Source: Vagococcus salmoninarum (lineage in GTDB: Bacteria > Bacillota > Bacilli > Lactobacillales > Vagococcaceae). From it: 64,000 nucleotides of DNA. Made by a program: the position numbers and the translations under genes. The notes beneath the pieces were generated by a model. The model was not told where the DNA came from, searched no databases, and saw nothing but the letters and a program-made list of their open reading frames with translations. The stretch is from assembly GCF_003987495.1 (NCBI RefSeq), contig NZ_NGJU01000004.1:62001-126000 (forward strand), read 5' to 3'. This document shows, piece by piece, positions 19,324 to 28,523 of the stretch (position 1 is its first letter; each line of letters starts with the position of its first letter).

Positions 19324-20043
19324 TTATTTTGCTTTTATTTGTTCTAACGCTTGGTGATTACCATATTTCGGATAAGGATTACTCGTTGGCTTTGCCCAAT
19401 TGACGGCATTTTTCAAGACTTTTTGAATATCTTTATGATAGTACGTTGGGTACGTTTCATGACCAGGTTGGAAATAGAAAATCTTACCATTGCCCCGACG
19501 ATACGTACAACCGCCACGAAAGACTTCCCCACCTTCATACCAATTAATAAAAATTAATTCATCTGGGGCTGGGATATCAAAGTGTTCGCCGTACATTTCT
19601 TCTTGTTCTAACTCAATGTATTCCCCAAGACCAGCCGTAATTGGGTGACTCGGATTGACGGACCAAATTCGACATTTTTCATTGGCTTCACGCCACTTCA
19701 AATCACAGCTTGTGCCCATTAATTTAATAAATATTTTTGACATATGGCCTGAGTGTAAAACGATCAAGCCCATGCCTTCAAGGACACGTTGATGAACTCG
19801 TTCAACAATCTCTTCAGCGACTTCATGATGGGCGACATGTCCCCACCACACTAACACATCCGTTGCTGCTAAGACTTCTGCTGTTAAGCCATGTTCTGGC
19901 TCATCTAATGTGGCCGTTCTAACATTAAAGTCCTCAGCTAAGACTTTTTTTAATTGGCCGTGAATCCCTTCAGGATAAACGGATTGAACGTCTTGATCGC
20001 TTAACTCATGACGGTATTCATTCCAAATAGTGACATTAATCAT
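19324..20043 (-). CDS. ThuA-like (trehalose utilization) domain protein
   Basis: 239 residues with the amidotransferase-like ThuA fold: [14 protein letters not shown] near residue 75, then VLHSGHMSK and a C-terminal [12 protein letters not shown]. In Sinorhizobium, thuA works with the Gfo/Idh/MocA enzyme ThuB in the 3-keto-trehalose route. The chemistry of ThuA itself is not settled. The gene overlaps the upstream epimerase-like gene by 8 bp, so the two are translationally coupled. Confidence 0.88.
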   Translation of the reverse strand: MINVTIWNEYRHELSDQDVQSVYPEGIHGQLKKVLAEDFNVRTATLDEPEHGLTAEVLAATDVLVWWGHVAHHEVAEEIVERVHQRVLEGMGLIVLHSGHMSKIFIKLMGTSCDLKWREANEKCRIWSVNPSHPITAGLGEYIELEQEEMYGEHFDIPAPDELIFINWYEGGEVFRGGCTYRRGNGKIFYFQPGHETYPTYYHKDIQKVLKNAVNWAKPTSNPYPKYGNHQALEQIKAK

Positions 20044-20797
20044 CTTTGTAAACCTCCTCTAATAGTTCCTTGATTGCTTTCAGATTTATCTCTGCACTAA
20101 TTAGCGGCTGATGCTCTTGGAAAGCTTCTTGTTCAACGACAATCCAAGGCATCTTGCGGGCTTTCGCAAAGCTGAGATAACTCCTGATAGGTAACTGACC
20201 TTGACCAATTTCCGTACTTTGACTGCCAGTTTCAGTCATTAACAAGTCTTTAATATGTAATAATTCGATTTGTTCTTGGTGTTTTTGTAACCAAGGCAGT
20301 TCTGGAACACCGGCCTCAGCTAACCAATACGTATCAACTTCTAACCTCACTTCAGGGACAGTGGCGATTAGCTGTGCTAAAAGGTCAACTTCCGGAAAGG
20401 TAGTTAATTCATGGCTATGGTTATGATAGAGCAACTGTAACCCGGCTGCCTTAATCTTAGGTGCTAAGACTTTCAAAGTTTCAAAATATCCTTGCCAATC
20501 TGCTAAGCTTTCGCCTTGTAAATAAGGCACGACAATTCGCTGATTCCCTAAAGCTTGTTCGAAAGCTAAGGTTTCATCGAAGGTTTCAGTTAATTTTTGA
20601 AAACTGACATGGGAGCTAGAAACGACTAAATCTAGTTCCACTAATTTGGCTTTCAATGTTTCGGCGGAATAATCAAAGTAGTCGTAAAATTCAACCCCTT
20701 CATAACCGATGGCTTTAACTTTTTCTAAAGTCTTTAATAAATCTTTTTGACATTCTTCTTGGAGACTCCATAGTTGTAAAGAAATATTAGGTTTCAT
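20036..20797 (-). CDS. Sugar phosphate isomerase/epimerase-fold TIM barrel enzyme (253 aa)
   Basis: Shorter barrel enzyme of the same superfamily as the 322-residue neighbour, but not a close copy of it. [29 protein letters not shown] and WIVVEQEAF supply the predicted metal ligands. NHSHE and EVDTYW are typical of the IolE/YcjR-like branch that acts on 3-keto sugars or inososes. It lies between the second dehydrogenase and ThuA in the operon. Confidence 0.87.
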   Translation of the reverse strand: MKPNISLQLWSLQEECQKDLLKTLEKVKAIGYEGVEFYDYFDYSAETLKAKLVELDLVVSSSHVSFQKLTETFDETLAFEQALGNQRIVVPYLQGESLADWQGYFETLKVLAPKIKAAGLQLLYHNHSHELTTFPEVDLLAQLIATVPEVRLEVDTYWLAEAGVPELPWLQKHQEQIELLHIKDLLMTETGSQSTEIGQGQLPIRSYLSFAKARKMPWIVVEQEAFQEHQPLISAEINLKAIKELLEEVYKDD

Positions 20798-20825
20798 GCT
20801 TTTAGTCCTTTCCTATCGTTCCTCT

Positions 20826-21902
20826 TTAATTTAAATAGACAGGCTCTCCAGTTTTAGAAGACAAGTAAATTGCTTCTAAGATTTCTGTGACGACTAAAGC
20901 TTCAGCTGGCATTACCACAGGGTCACTATCTTCAAGAATCGCTTTGATCCATGATTGGGCTTCAACTAACGCCGGGTCATCACTAGCACCGTCATAAAAA
21001 TCAACACCACCAGTTTCTAATTCGATTTTTTTCTCAAATAGTAAGCCGCGATCTTCCCCGTTAATTTCTAAGCCATTTTTCATGCCGGCTCCGCCTTTAG
21101 TGCCAGAAAGAGTCGTCGTTGCTTCACTAACATCTAACGTATTCAATGCCCAACTCGCTTCTAAGAAAATCGTCGCCCCGTTTTCCATTGTGACAAAACC
21201 AAAGGCCGAATCTTCCACAGTGAACTTCTCTGGGTCCCAAGGTCCCCAAGCGTTAGCCGCATTTTTAGTTTGGGATAATTTATGGTACGTGTTGCCCACA
21301 ACGTATTTCGGTTTGTAGTTGTTCATCATCCATAAAGTTAAATCTAAAGCGTGAGTACCGATATCGATTAATGGTCCCCCACCCTGGGCCTCTTCATCTA
21401 AAAAGACGCCCCAAGTTGGCACAGCTCGGCGACGAATAGCATGGGCTTTACCTAAATAAATCTCGCCTAATTCACCGGCTTGACAAACTTCTTGTAAATA
21501 TAAAGAATCTTTTCTAAAACGGTTTTGATAACCGATTGTTAATTTTTTACCAGTTTTTTCAGCAGCGGCAATCATTGCTCGGGCTTCCCCTGAGGTTTTG
21601 GCCATCGGCTTTTCACACATGACATGCTTATCCGCTTCTAGAGCGGCAATTGAAATCTCAGCATGTGAATTATTCGGTGTACACACATGGATCACATCGA
21701 GAGCTTGATCCGCTAAAAGTTCCCGATAATCTTGATAAACGGAGGCGTTTTCATTTCCGAAAGCTTTTTTAGCTGCTTCTGCTCTTTCTAAGACAACATC
21801 ACAAAAAGCAACCATCTCAACTTCTTTGACTTGAGCTAATGCTGGCATATGTTTGCCATTAGCAATCCCACCACAACCAATAATTCCTATTTTTAACGTC
21901 AT
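20826..21902 (-). CDS. Gfo/Idh/MocA family oxidoreductase (first gene of sugar cluster)
   Basis: 358 residues: Rossmann GCGGIANGKHMPAL, catalytic-site MCEKPMAK and DIGTHALDLTLWMM. It is divergent in sequence from the other family member in the cluster, so the pair probably acts on different substrates or in opposite directions. The operon's first gene, 81 bp downstream of the AraC-type regulator gene. The start follows AGGAGGATTTTTT. Confidence 0.9.
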   Translation of the reverse strand: MTLKIGIIGCGGIANGKHMPALAQVKEVEMVAFCDVVLERAEAAKKAFGNENASVYQDYRELLADQALDVIHVCTPNNSHAEISIAALEADKHVMCEKPMAKTSGEARAMIAAAEKTGKKLTIGYQNRFRKDSLYLQEVCQAGELGEIYLGKAHAIRRRAVPTWGVFLDEEAQGGGPLIDIGTHALDLTLWMMNNYKPKYVVGNTYHKLSQTKNAANAWGPWDPEKFTVEDSAFGFVTMENGATIFLEASWALNTLDVSEATTTLSGTKGGAGMKNGLEINGEDRGLLFEKKIELETGGVDFYDGASDDPALVEAQSWIKAILEDSDPVVMPAEALVVTEILEAIYLSSKTGEPVYLN

Positions 21903-21983
21903 AAAAAATCCTCCTGAATGTTTTGTATTTGTTAACTCAACTATACAAAATATTCAAAAGGATTTCTTCCTTAGAGTTACCAT

Positions 21984-22862
21984 TTAATTCCCGAATATTG
22001 ACTTTTGATATTTTAAAGGAGAAATACCAACATTTTCTTTAAAGACGTGATGAAAGGTTTTGACACTATTAAAGCCTGCTCGTTCAGCAACTTCAATCAT
22101 TGGTAATTCTTCTGTCCCTAAAATTGATTTTGCCATGTTAATTCGGTAATCTGTTAAAAAACCGACAAAGGTCGTACCAGTATTGGTCTTGAAAAAGCGG
22201 GTGAAATAATGAGGACTAAAGCCAATATCTTTAGCCACAGCTTCTAAAGTAATGCCTTGATTGTAATTACTTTCAATATAGGCAAAAATTTTATCCATTC
22301 GCTCTAAAGTTTCCTTGTTTTTCATCGAGTCATCTCGTAAGGCTTTTTTTTGATTATCTGATTTTTCAGGAACTTCCCGCATTAATAAGACAAGGATGCC
22401 TAGTAAATGTTGCTGAATGACGAAATCAAAGCCTGGTTTTTGAGTTTCTGACGCTTGATAAATTTTTTGTAAATAATTGCTCATCATTATTTCCGTGGCT
22501 TTTTGCCAGTTAACACTGACATTTTCCCGGCTATTAAAGATTGTCTGTAAGGATTCTTGACCTTTTTTAAGACCTAACTCTTCATTAAAGAGACTAAGAT
22601 CAAACTGATAGACAAGTCTTTCACTTTCAGGACTAGCTAAGAAGTAATGGGTGGCGCCACTTTCAAAAAAGAGAATTTGTCCTTCATTCAGTGTCAACAA
22701 TTCGTCATTGACACCGATTTTAATGCTGCCTTTGATGACATAAATAAACTCAATTTCTTTATGCCAATGGGGATAAACTAAGCCTTCGCCGTAGTCATTA
22801 AAACAGCGAAAAGGAAACTGTTTGTCTAGATCTGGTAATTCTAAGTAATTACTACTACTCAC
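21984..22862 (-). CDS. AraC-family regulator with N-terminal cupin
   Basis: 292 residues. A cupin-like sensor at about 20-100 (YPHWHKEIEFIYVIKGS) is followed by a C-terminal double helix-turn-helix (GITLEAVAKDIGFSPHYFTRFFK, AGFNSVKTFHHVFKE; both shown in part). Such proteins bind a sugar and activate adjacent catabolic genes. It precedes the five-gene sugar cluster in the same direction and is the likely activator. Confidence 0.9.
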   Translation of the reverse strand: MSSSNYLELPDLDKQFPFRCFNDYGEGLVYPHWHKEIEFIYVIKGSIKIGVNDELLTLNEGQILFFESGATHYFLASPESERLVYQFDLSLFNEELGLKKGQESLQTIFNSRENVSVNWQKATEIMMSNYLQKIYQASETQKPGFDFVIQQHLLGILVLLMREVPEKSDNQKKALRDDSMKNKETLERMDKIFAYIESNYNQGITLEAVAKDIGFSPHYFTRFFKTNTGTTFVGFLTDYRINMAKSILGTEELPMIEVAERAGFNSVKTFHHVFKENVGISPLKYQKSIFGN

Positions 22863-23031
22863 TTACTTCCCTCCTGCTTCTAACTCTTTATTTCCTTCTA
22901 GTATAACTTATTTTTGATTTCTTAGTTTATTATTAAGCTTTAAGAGATTCTTTGGTAATTTTCTCGATTTATAGGTATACTAAATTTGTATGTCGTTATA
23001 CAAATACTCTTATTTTGAAAGGAATGACGGA

Positions 23032-23865
23032 ATGGATTGGTATAATCTATTTAAAGCAGTCATCTTAGGGATTGTCGAAGGTGTGACTGAATGGCTCCCT
23101 ATTAGTAGTACAGGTCACATCATCTTAGTCGATGAATTTTTAAACTTAAATGCCACTGCTGACTTTAAAGAAATGTTTAATGTAGTAATTCAATTAGGAG
23201 CAATTTTGGCAGTCTGTGTAATCTTCTTCCATAAATTAAATCCTTTTTCACCACAAAAAACTGACGTTGAGAAAAAAGATACTTGGTCTTTATGGTCAAA
23301 AGTTATTGTCGGGGCAATGCCTGCCGCAGTTGCCGGTTTGTTCTTAGACGATTGGTTTGAAGAACATTTCCACAGTTTCTTGCCAATTGCTATTATGTTA
23401 ATTATTTACGGAGTTCTATTTATCGTCGTGGAAAATTACGTTAAAGATCAAACACCCCGCTGTTCAGACTTAAACAAATTTAACTACAAAGCCGCCTTAA
23501 TTATTGGTGGTGCCCAAATTTTAGCCTTAATGCCAGGAACGTCTCGTTCTGGGGTCACGATTATTGCGGCCTTGTTAATCGGCTGTTCGCGTTATGTTGC
23601 CGCCGAATATTCTTTCTTCTTGAGTATTCCCATCATGTTCGGTGCAAGTGGCTTAAAAGTCCTTAAATTCCTCTTGAAGGGCAATCGCTTTACCTTAGAA
23701 GAAGTTCTCATTCTCCTAATCGGGTCAGTTGTGGCTTACTTCGTCTCAATCTTTGTCATTAAGTTCTTATTGAACTATATTCGTGGCAATGACTTTAAAG
23801 CCTTTGGTTGGTATCGCATTGTTTTAGGTGTGATCCTCATCGGTTATTGGCTAATTAAAATGTAA
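23032..23865 (+). CDS. uppP: Undecaprenyl-diphosphatase
   Basis: 277 residues, all-membrane protein of the BacA/UppP family. The two catalytic motifs are EGVTEWLPISSTGHI near the N-terminus and PGTSRSGVT near residue 170. It recycles undecaprenyl diphosphate for peptidoglycan and confers some bacitracin tolerance. The start at 23032 follows AAAGGA by 8 nt and gives the family's normal N-terminus; an ATG 42 bp upstream lacks a ribosome binding site. Confidence 0.95.
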   Translation: MDWYNLFKAVILGIVEGVTEWLPISSTGHIILVDEFLNLNATADFKEMFNVVIQLGAILAVCVIFFHKLNPFSPQKTDVEKKDTWSLWSKVIVGAMPAAVAGLFLDDWFEEHFHSFLPIAIMLIIYGVLFIVVENYVKDQTPRCSDLNKFNYKAALIIGGAQILALMPGTSRSGVTIIAALLIGCSRYVAAEYSFFLSIPIMFGASGLKVLKFLLKGNRFTLEEVLILLIGSVVAYFVSIFVIKFLLNYIRGNDFKAFGWYRIVLGVILIGYWLIKM

Positions 23866-23868
23866 AGA

Positions 23869-23902
23869 AAAGAAGTAGTGACTTTCGTCACTGCTTCTTT
23901 AT
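23869..23902 (+). terminator. Terminator after uppP
   Basis: AAGAAGTAGTGAC and GTCACTGCTTCTT pair with one mismatch around a 4-nt loop, followed by TTTATTTAT. Confidence 0.85.
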
Positions 23903-23924
23903 TTATAATCATTACAAAAATACT

Positions 23925-23943
23925 GATAATGAGAATCATTCTC
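23925..23943 (+). promoter_or_regulatory. Fur/PerR-like box 1 upstream of the metal ATPase
   Basis: GATAATGAGAATCATTCTC matches 17 of 19 positions of the Fur consensus GATAATGATAATCATTATC. Confidence 0.7.
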
Positions 23944-23951
23944 TAAATTAA

Positions 23952-24041
23952 CAATTCAAGCTATTAAATCATAAGTAATCTTATCAATAATGATTTAAAT
24001 GACAAAAGATAAGAATTATCATTATCAGTTAGCTTGAATTG
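23952..24041. repeat. Nested inverted repeats upstream of the metal ATPase
   Basis: CAATTCAAGCTA (23952-23963) is repeated inverted at 24030-24041. Inside, TTAAATCAT (23964-23972) is inverted at 23990-23998, and Fur-like box 2 lies between. The arrangement can form a cruciform or a folded leader, or mark multiple regulator half-sites. Confidence 0.6.
24008..24026 (+). promoter_or_regulatory. Fur/PerR-like box 2 upstream of the metal ATPase
   Basis: GATAAGAATTATCATTATC matches 16 of 19 positions of the Fur consensus and is about 80 bp upstream of the ATPase start. Confidence 0.65.
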
Positions 24042-24103
24042 ATTATCACTTAAGCTTTTTCTTTGCTATGCTTGAAATGAAAGAAACAAAGGAGATGGCA
24101 AAG

Positions 24104-25981
24104 ATGAGTAAAATTAAACATGAACAAAAAGTAATCTTAGCAACAATCATCTGTGGCTTAATGTTGATTTTAGGTTGGTTACTTCAAAAAAATAATAATA
24201 GTTACTACCCACTAGTTTATGTCACCGGGATGGTCATTGGAGGTTTTTACCAAACAAAAGAAGGCTTAATCGAAACCTTTACTGAGAAACATTTAAGTGT
24301 CGACTTATTAATGGCCCTAGCTGCGATTGGCGCTTGTACGATTCAGTACTGGTTTGAAGGAATTATGCTAACCTTTATTTTTTCATTAAGTGGCTCCCTT
24401 GAAGAATACACGATGAATAAAAGCCAACAAGAAATTGCTAGCTTACTTAAAATGCAACCCGTGGATGGCTTGAAAATTTTAGCTGACGGTTCGACTAAAA
24501 AAGTCCCTGTAGCTGAATTAACGATTGGTGATCAGTTACTCGTCCCGAAAGGTGCTAACATTCCGATCGATGGATTAATTATGAAAGGTCATGCGATTTG
24601 CGATGAAGCCTCGATTACTGGTGAGTCTATTCCTGTTGAAAAAGGGCTAGGCCAAGAAGTCTTTGCCGGAACGATTAACTTAGGGAACGCCTTTGAAATC
24701 CAAGTCGCAAAAGAAAGTAAAGACACCTTGTTTAGTAAAATTATTACTTTAGTGGCTGAAGCTCAAAATACCCCTTCAAAAGCCGCTAGTTTTATTGATC
24801 GGATTGAAAATACCTACGTCAAAGTTGTCTTACTACTAGTGCCCTTAATGATTTTTATTCCTTACTTCTTCTTAGGTTGGAGTTGGAGTGAAAGTTTTTA
24901 TCGCGGCATGGTCTTACTCGTTGTTGCCTCCCCTTGTGCTTTAGTGGCAGCAGCTACGCCGGCAACTTTAGCAGCCATTTCTTCTGGTGCTAGAAATGGT
25001 GTCCTTTTTAAAGGTGGCGTTTATTTAGAACATTTAGCTGAACTCAAAGCGATTAGTTTTGATAAAACCGGTACCTTAACTGCTGGTAAACCTGTTGTAA
25101 CTGATGCTATTTTCGTAAATGAAGACTTAAAACAAACTGGTATTAATACTTTAGTTGCTATTGAACAAAGAAGTACCCATCCTTTAGCTAAAGCGATGAC
25201 GACTTACTTTAAATCAGCTACAACTAGTTCCATGGCTGATTTAATTGTAGAAGATTTAACTGGTTCGGGAATGACTGGCCGAGAAAATAACCATCTTTGG
25301 AAAATCGGTAAAGCAGATTTCGCTGCTACCCAGGGACTAACTGAAGAAATAAAGGCTGGCGTCGACACTTTCCAAAAAGCCGGTAAAACAGTCATCTTTT
25401 TAGCCCGGGACACGGAAATTATCGGCTACTTTGCCCTCTTAGATGTGCCAACTCCGGCTGCTAAAGGGACGATTGATTATTTCCGGAGCCAAGGAATTCG
25501 CACGGTTATGATGACTGGTGATCACCAACAAACAGCCCAAGCAATCGGTCACTCACTTGGCGTGGATGATATTTACGCTAGCTGTACCCCAGAAGATAAA
25601 GCCCGCTTAATTAAAAACCAACAAGCTGACTATCAAGTCAATGCCATGGTTGGTGATGGGATTAACGATGCCCCAGCCTTAGCTAATGCCTCTATCGGTA
25701 TTGCCATGGGGCAAGGGACAGATATCGCCATTGATGTAGCAGATGTTGTCTTAATGCGGAATGACCTTGAGAAACTACAAATGGCTCACGCATTAGCTAA
25801 AAAATTAAAAAGAATCATTACTCAAAATATTATCTTTTCCGTTTCTGTGATTTTATTGTTAATCATTTCTAACTTTATGAAAGTTGTTAGTTTACCAATT
25901 GGCGTCATCGGTCACGAAGGCAGTACGATTTTAGTCATTTTAAACGGCTTACGGATGTTAGCCCCACTTAAACTAAAATAG
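24104..25981 (+). CDS. P1B-4-type heavy-metal (probably Fe(II)) efflux ATPase
   Basis: 625 residues. P-type ATPase hallmarks: DKTGTLTAGKP phosphorylation site, TGES actuator loop, MVGDGINDAPALA. The membrane metal motif is SPCAL instead of CPC, with HEGSTILVILNGLRML in the last helix, and there is no N-terminal metal-binding domain. These define the P1B-4 group, which includes PfeT of Bacillus and FrvA of Listeria (iron efflux) and cobalt exporters. Two Fur/PerR-like boxes upstream support iron efflux and match the known control of FrvA and PfeT. Start 24104 is 8 nt after AAAGGAG. Confidence 0.9.
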   Translation: MSKIKHEQKVILATIICGLMLILGWLLQKNNNSYYPLVYVTGMVIGGFYQTKEGLIETFTEKHLSVDLLMALAAIGACTIQYWFEGIMLTFIFSLSGSLEEYTMNKSQQEIASLLKMQPVDGLKILADGSTKKVPVAELTIGDQLLVPKGANIPIDGLIMKGHAICDEASITGESIPVEKGLGQEVFAGTINLGNAFEIQVAKESKDTLFSKIITLVAEAQNTPSKAASFIDRIENTYVKVVLLLVPLMIFIPYFFLGWSWSESFYRGMVLLVVASPCALVAAATPATLAAISSGARNGVLFKGGVYLEHLAELKAISFDKTGTLTAGKPVVTDAIFVNEDLKQTGINTLVAIEQRSTHPLAKAMTTYFKSATTSSMADLIVEDLTGSGMTGRENNHLWKIGKADFAATQGLTEEIKAGVDTFQKAGKTVIFLARDTEIIGYFALLDVPTPAAKGTIDYFRSQGIRTVMMTGDHQQTAQAIGHSLGVDDIYASCTPEDKARLIKNQQADYQVNAMVGDGINDAPALANASIGIAMGQGTDIAIDVADVVLMRNDLEKLQMAHALAKKLKRIITQNIIFSVSVILLLIISNFMKVVSLPIGVIGHEGSTILVILNGLRMLAPLKLK

Positions 25982-26020
25982 ACTGGCTTTCATTAGCAAG
26001 ATTTAAAAATAATGTAAACA

Positions 26021-26047
26021 AAAAAGACAGATTACTCTGTCTTTTTT
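26021..26047. terminator. Shared terminator between the metal ATPase and ABC transporter genes
   Basis: AAAAAGACAGA and TCTGTCTTTTT form a hairpin with T runs on both strands, between two convergent genes. Confidence 0.85.
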
Positions 26048-26049
26048 TG

Positions 26050-27657
26050 CTAAAGTTCAACTAATTTGCCATTAGTAATTTTCAAAACTTTCGTATAGTC
26101 TGTTAAATCAAGCTCATCTACTTGATGACTGACTTCAATTAAGGTTTGGGATAAACTTAATAATAATTGCCGAATATTAGCGGCTGTTTTTCGATCTAAA
26201 TTGCCATAAATTTCATCAGCAACTAAAATTGGTCGTTGACGGATTAAGGCTCGCCCGATTTCCAAACGACGATTTTGGCCTCCCGACAGGTGACTGCCCC
26301 CTTCACCTACGGGATAAGCTAGGCCTTTCTCCGCTACTATTTCTTGTAACCCAGCTTTATTCAGAGTTTCTTCTAAAAGGTCTTCTTTAAAGGCCTCACC
26401 TAAGGTTAAGTTAAATTCAATCGTTTCATCAAAGATTTGTGACTCTTGAGGAATCACACCTAAAGCCTGAAGGAGAGTCTTTTCCTCACTAAAGGTCTGA
26501 TTACCAAAGGTCAATGACCCTTGACTAATTGGGACTCGTCCTTGGAGTGCTTTCAAAAACGTGGTTTTGCCACTTCCTGAAGGACCAATAATTAATAGTT
26601 TGTCTCCTTGGTTAATGCTTAAATTGATTTCTTCTAAAATTACTTCTTCCCCATGAAAAAGGCTGACTTCTTTAAATGTTATCGGAAATAATTGAGGTGC
26701 CCTGTAATTGACTGAGTCTTGAACTAGGGCTTCTTCTTGTTCATACTTAAGTAACTTTTCCCGAATTAATTTAGTCGTCGCTAACTTATTCAAGCATTGA
26801 ACTCCGACAGTTAAGGGATTAGCTATCCGGTCACTAGCAATAAAAATTGCGATTAATTGGCTCGTCTCTAGCCAATTTTCCAAAACGAAATAGCCCCCTA
26901 CTAATAGTGGAATCAAACTACAAATATAGGATAAAGCGTAGGCACCTGTATTGATTTTGACTTGTAAGGTCACTAATTTGACAAAGTTATTCTCACTTCT
27001 AGCTAATTTCACTTTTAGTTTGTCTATGAAATAAGCCAAACGGCCATAGTTTAAAATCGTCTCTGTCCCTTTGATCGTTTCTGTTAATTCCTTAGTATAG
27101 CCTTGGTTCCCTTCAGTCCATCTCGCTGTTGTGGCTTCTAAAGTCTGATTAGTCAGCTTCGGCAAGATTAGCGGTAACAAGGCAAAACTAGTAAAGAGGA
27201 TACCTAGTAAGAAATTATTGGCTGCAACGTAAATTATTGCAACACTAGACAATAAGAATGTTTGCAACATTTGCATGCTAGCCATGACGTAGTTTTGTTC
27301 TAACAACTTTAAATCATTTTGAATAAATGACAAGGTTTCAGAACTTTTTATGACTTGCTGAGCTTGCTTTTCCTGGACAAAATGTTGATAAGCTAGGCTT
27401 TTAGCTTTAATTGCCACATTGCGACTTAGCTTCGCTAAACTCCCTTGATAAAAAACACCAATGACTCCTAAGATGATAAAACCTACAATTCCTGAAACAA
27501 CGGCAACAATTAACTGTTGAAATGAAGCAACTTCTAAGCTGTCAATAATATACTTTAAAGTCAGAGGTAATAAAATCCCTTCAAATGACATGAGCACCAA
27601 TCCTAAAATACTAAGGAACGTGTATTTTTGGCCGCCAAAGCGGGTAAGCATTTTCAT
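26050..27657 (-). CDS. ABC transporter, fused membrane and ATP-binding half
   Basis: 535 residues. Six membrane helices at the N-terminus (about 1-300), then a nucleotide-binding domain with Walker A GPSGSGKTT, signature LSGGQ, Walker B ILVADE and H-loop EVSHQ. Such half-transporters act as dimers and usually export drugs, lipids or peptides. No partner gene or peptidase domain is present, so a homodimer is likely and the substrate is unknown. Confidence 0.87.
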   Translation of the reverse strand: MKMLTRFGGQKYTFLSILGLVLMSFEGILLPLTLKYIIDSLEVASFQQLIVAVVSGIVGFIILGVIGVFYQGSLAKLSRNVAIKAKSLAYQHFVQEKQAQQVIKSSETLSFIQNDLKLLEQNYVMASMQMLQTFLLSSVAIIYVAANNFLLGILFTSFALLPLILPKLTNQTLEATTARWTEGNQGYTKELTETIKGTETILNYGRLAYFIDKLKVKLARSENNFVKLVTLQVKINTGAYALSYICSLIPLLVGGYFVLENWLETSQLIAIFIASDRIANPLTVGVQCLNKLATTKLIREKLLKYEQEEALVQDSVNYRAPQLFPITFKEVSLFHGEEVILEEINLSINQGDKLLIIGPSGSGKTTFLKALQGRVPISQGSLTFGNQTFSEEKTLLQALGVIPQESQIFDETIEFNLTLGEAFKEDLLEETLNKAGLQEIVAEKGLAYPVGEGGSHLSGGQNRRLEIGRALIRQRPILVADEIYGNLDRKTAANIRQLLLSLSQTLIEVSHQVDELDLTDYTKVLKITNGKLVEL

Positions 27658-27725
27658 AGAATACTCCTTTTCCCTAACCCTTTGTGACTTTCCCTCAAAA
27701 ACTGATTATTCTCACTGGCAAAGGT

Positions 27726-27754
27726 AAAAAAAAGAGCAGACTTTCATCTACTCT
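27726..27754 (-). terminator. Terminator after the Pit operon
   Basis: AGAGTAGA and TCTGCTCT form an 8-bp stem with one mismatch, followed by TTTTTTTT on the minus strand, about 115 bp beyond the last gene. Confidence 0.65.
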
Positions 27755-27868
27755 GACTAGCAACTATTTAACGCCAACATCCTTAAGCAACAACTTTACA
27801 CCATAATTAAAGCACCTTTTTTCAAACAGTGCAACGGAAATCCCTTGGATCATCCACCTTTTTATTTC

Positions 27869-28495
27869 TTAATTATTTTTAATCACTAAGCCTGCCAAAA
27901 CGTTAACGGCCTTCTCTGACATATCAATGACTTCTTCAAAGCGACGGTAAAGTTCTTTCCATTTAATGACTTCTAAGACGTCTTTTTCTTTAGAGAACAA
28001 TTCTTTGACTAAGGTATTATAGAGAACATTTCCTCGTCCCTCAACGGTATTAACATGAATGATCATTTCTTTTAATTTTTTAGAATGCTTAAATTTTGAG
28101 AATTCTTGGGTTACAACAGCTAGTCCCGTAGTTGCTTCAACGATACAACTGACAATTTCAGTAGTTTTTGGACGCATCTCACTAATTAAAAAGTTATCGA
28201 ACTGATAAGTAATCGCATTGATGCCATCTAAAACATCGTCAATTTGCTCAGTAATTAACATGATATCTTCTCGGTCAATTGGAGTAATAAAAGAGCGATC
28301 CAGTTCTAACATGATTTCATGAACAATTTCGTCGCCTTCATTTTCTAAACGGTGAATAATTTGCCCTTCCGCAACAACTTGCTCCAAGTGATAATCTTCG
28401 ACAATTTTCAATAACTCTTGCCCTGCCTCCGCAGTTTTATCAGCTAATGCCACTAAGGCAGCAAAGTAATCAAAGCCTTTTTTCTTTCTTGCCAT
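27869..28495 (-). CDS. DUF47 PhoU-like Pit accessory protein
   Basis: 208 residues, mostly helical, of the YkaA/DUF47 family (RLENEGDEIVHEIMLELDRSF and the metal-binding EDIMLITEQIDDVLDGI region, both part of the PhoU-type fold). Members are encoded next to Pit phosphate transporters and modulate them. It follows the pit gene by 28 bp in one operon. Confidence 0.9.
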   Translation of the reverse strand: MARKKKGFDYFAALVALADKTAEAGQELLKIVEDYHLEQVVAEGQIIHRLENEGDEIVHEIMLELDRSFITPIDREDIMLITEQIDDVLDGINAITYQFDNFLISEMRPKTTEIVSCIVEATTGLAVVTQEFSKFKHSKKLKEMIIHVNTVEGRGNVLYNTLVKELFSKEKDVLEVIKWKELYRRFEEVIDMSEKAVNVLAGLVIKNN

Positions 28496-28523
28496 TTTAT
28501 TTCCTCCTCTGTCTTCCTCTTAC

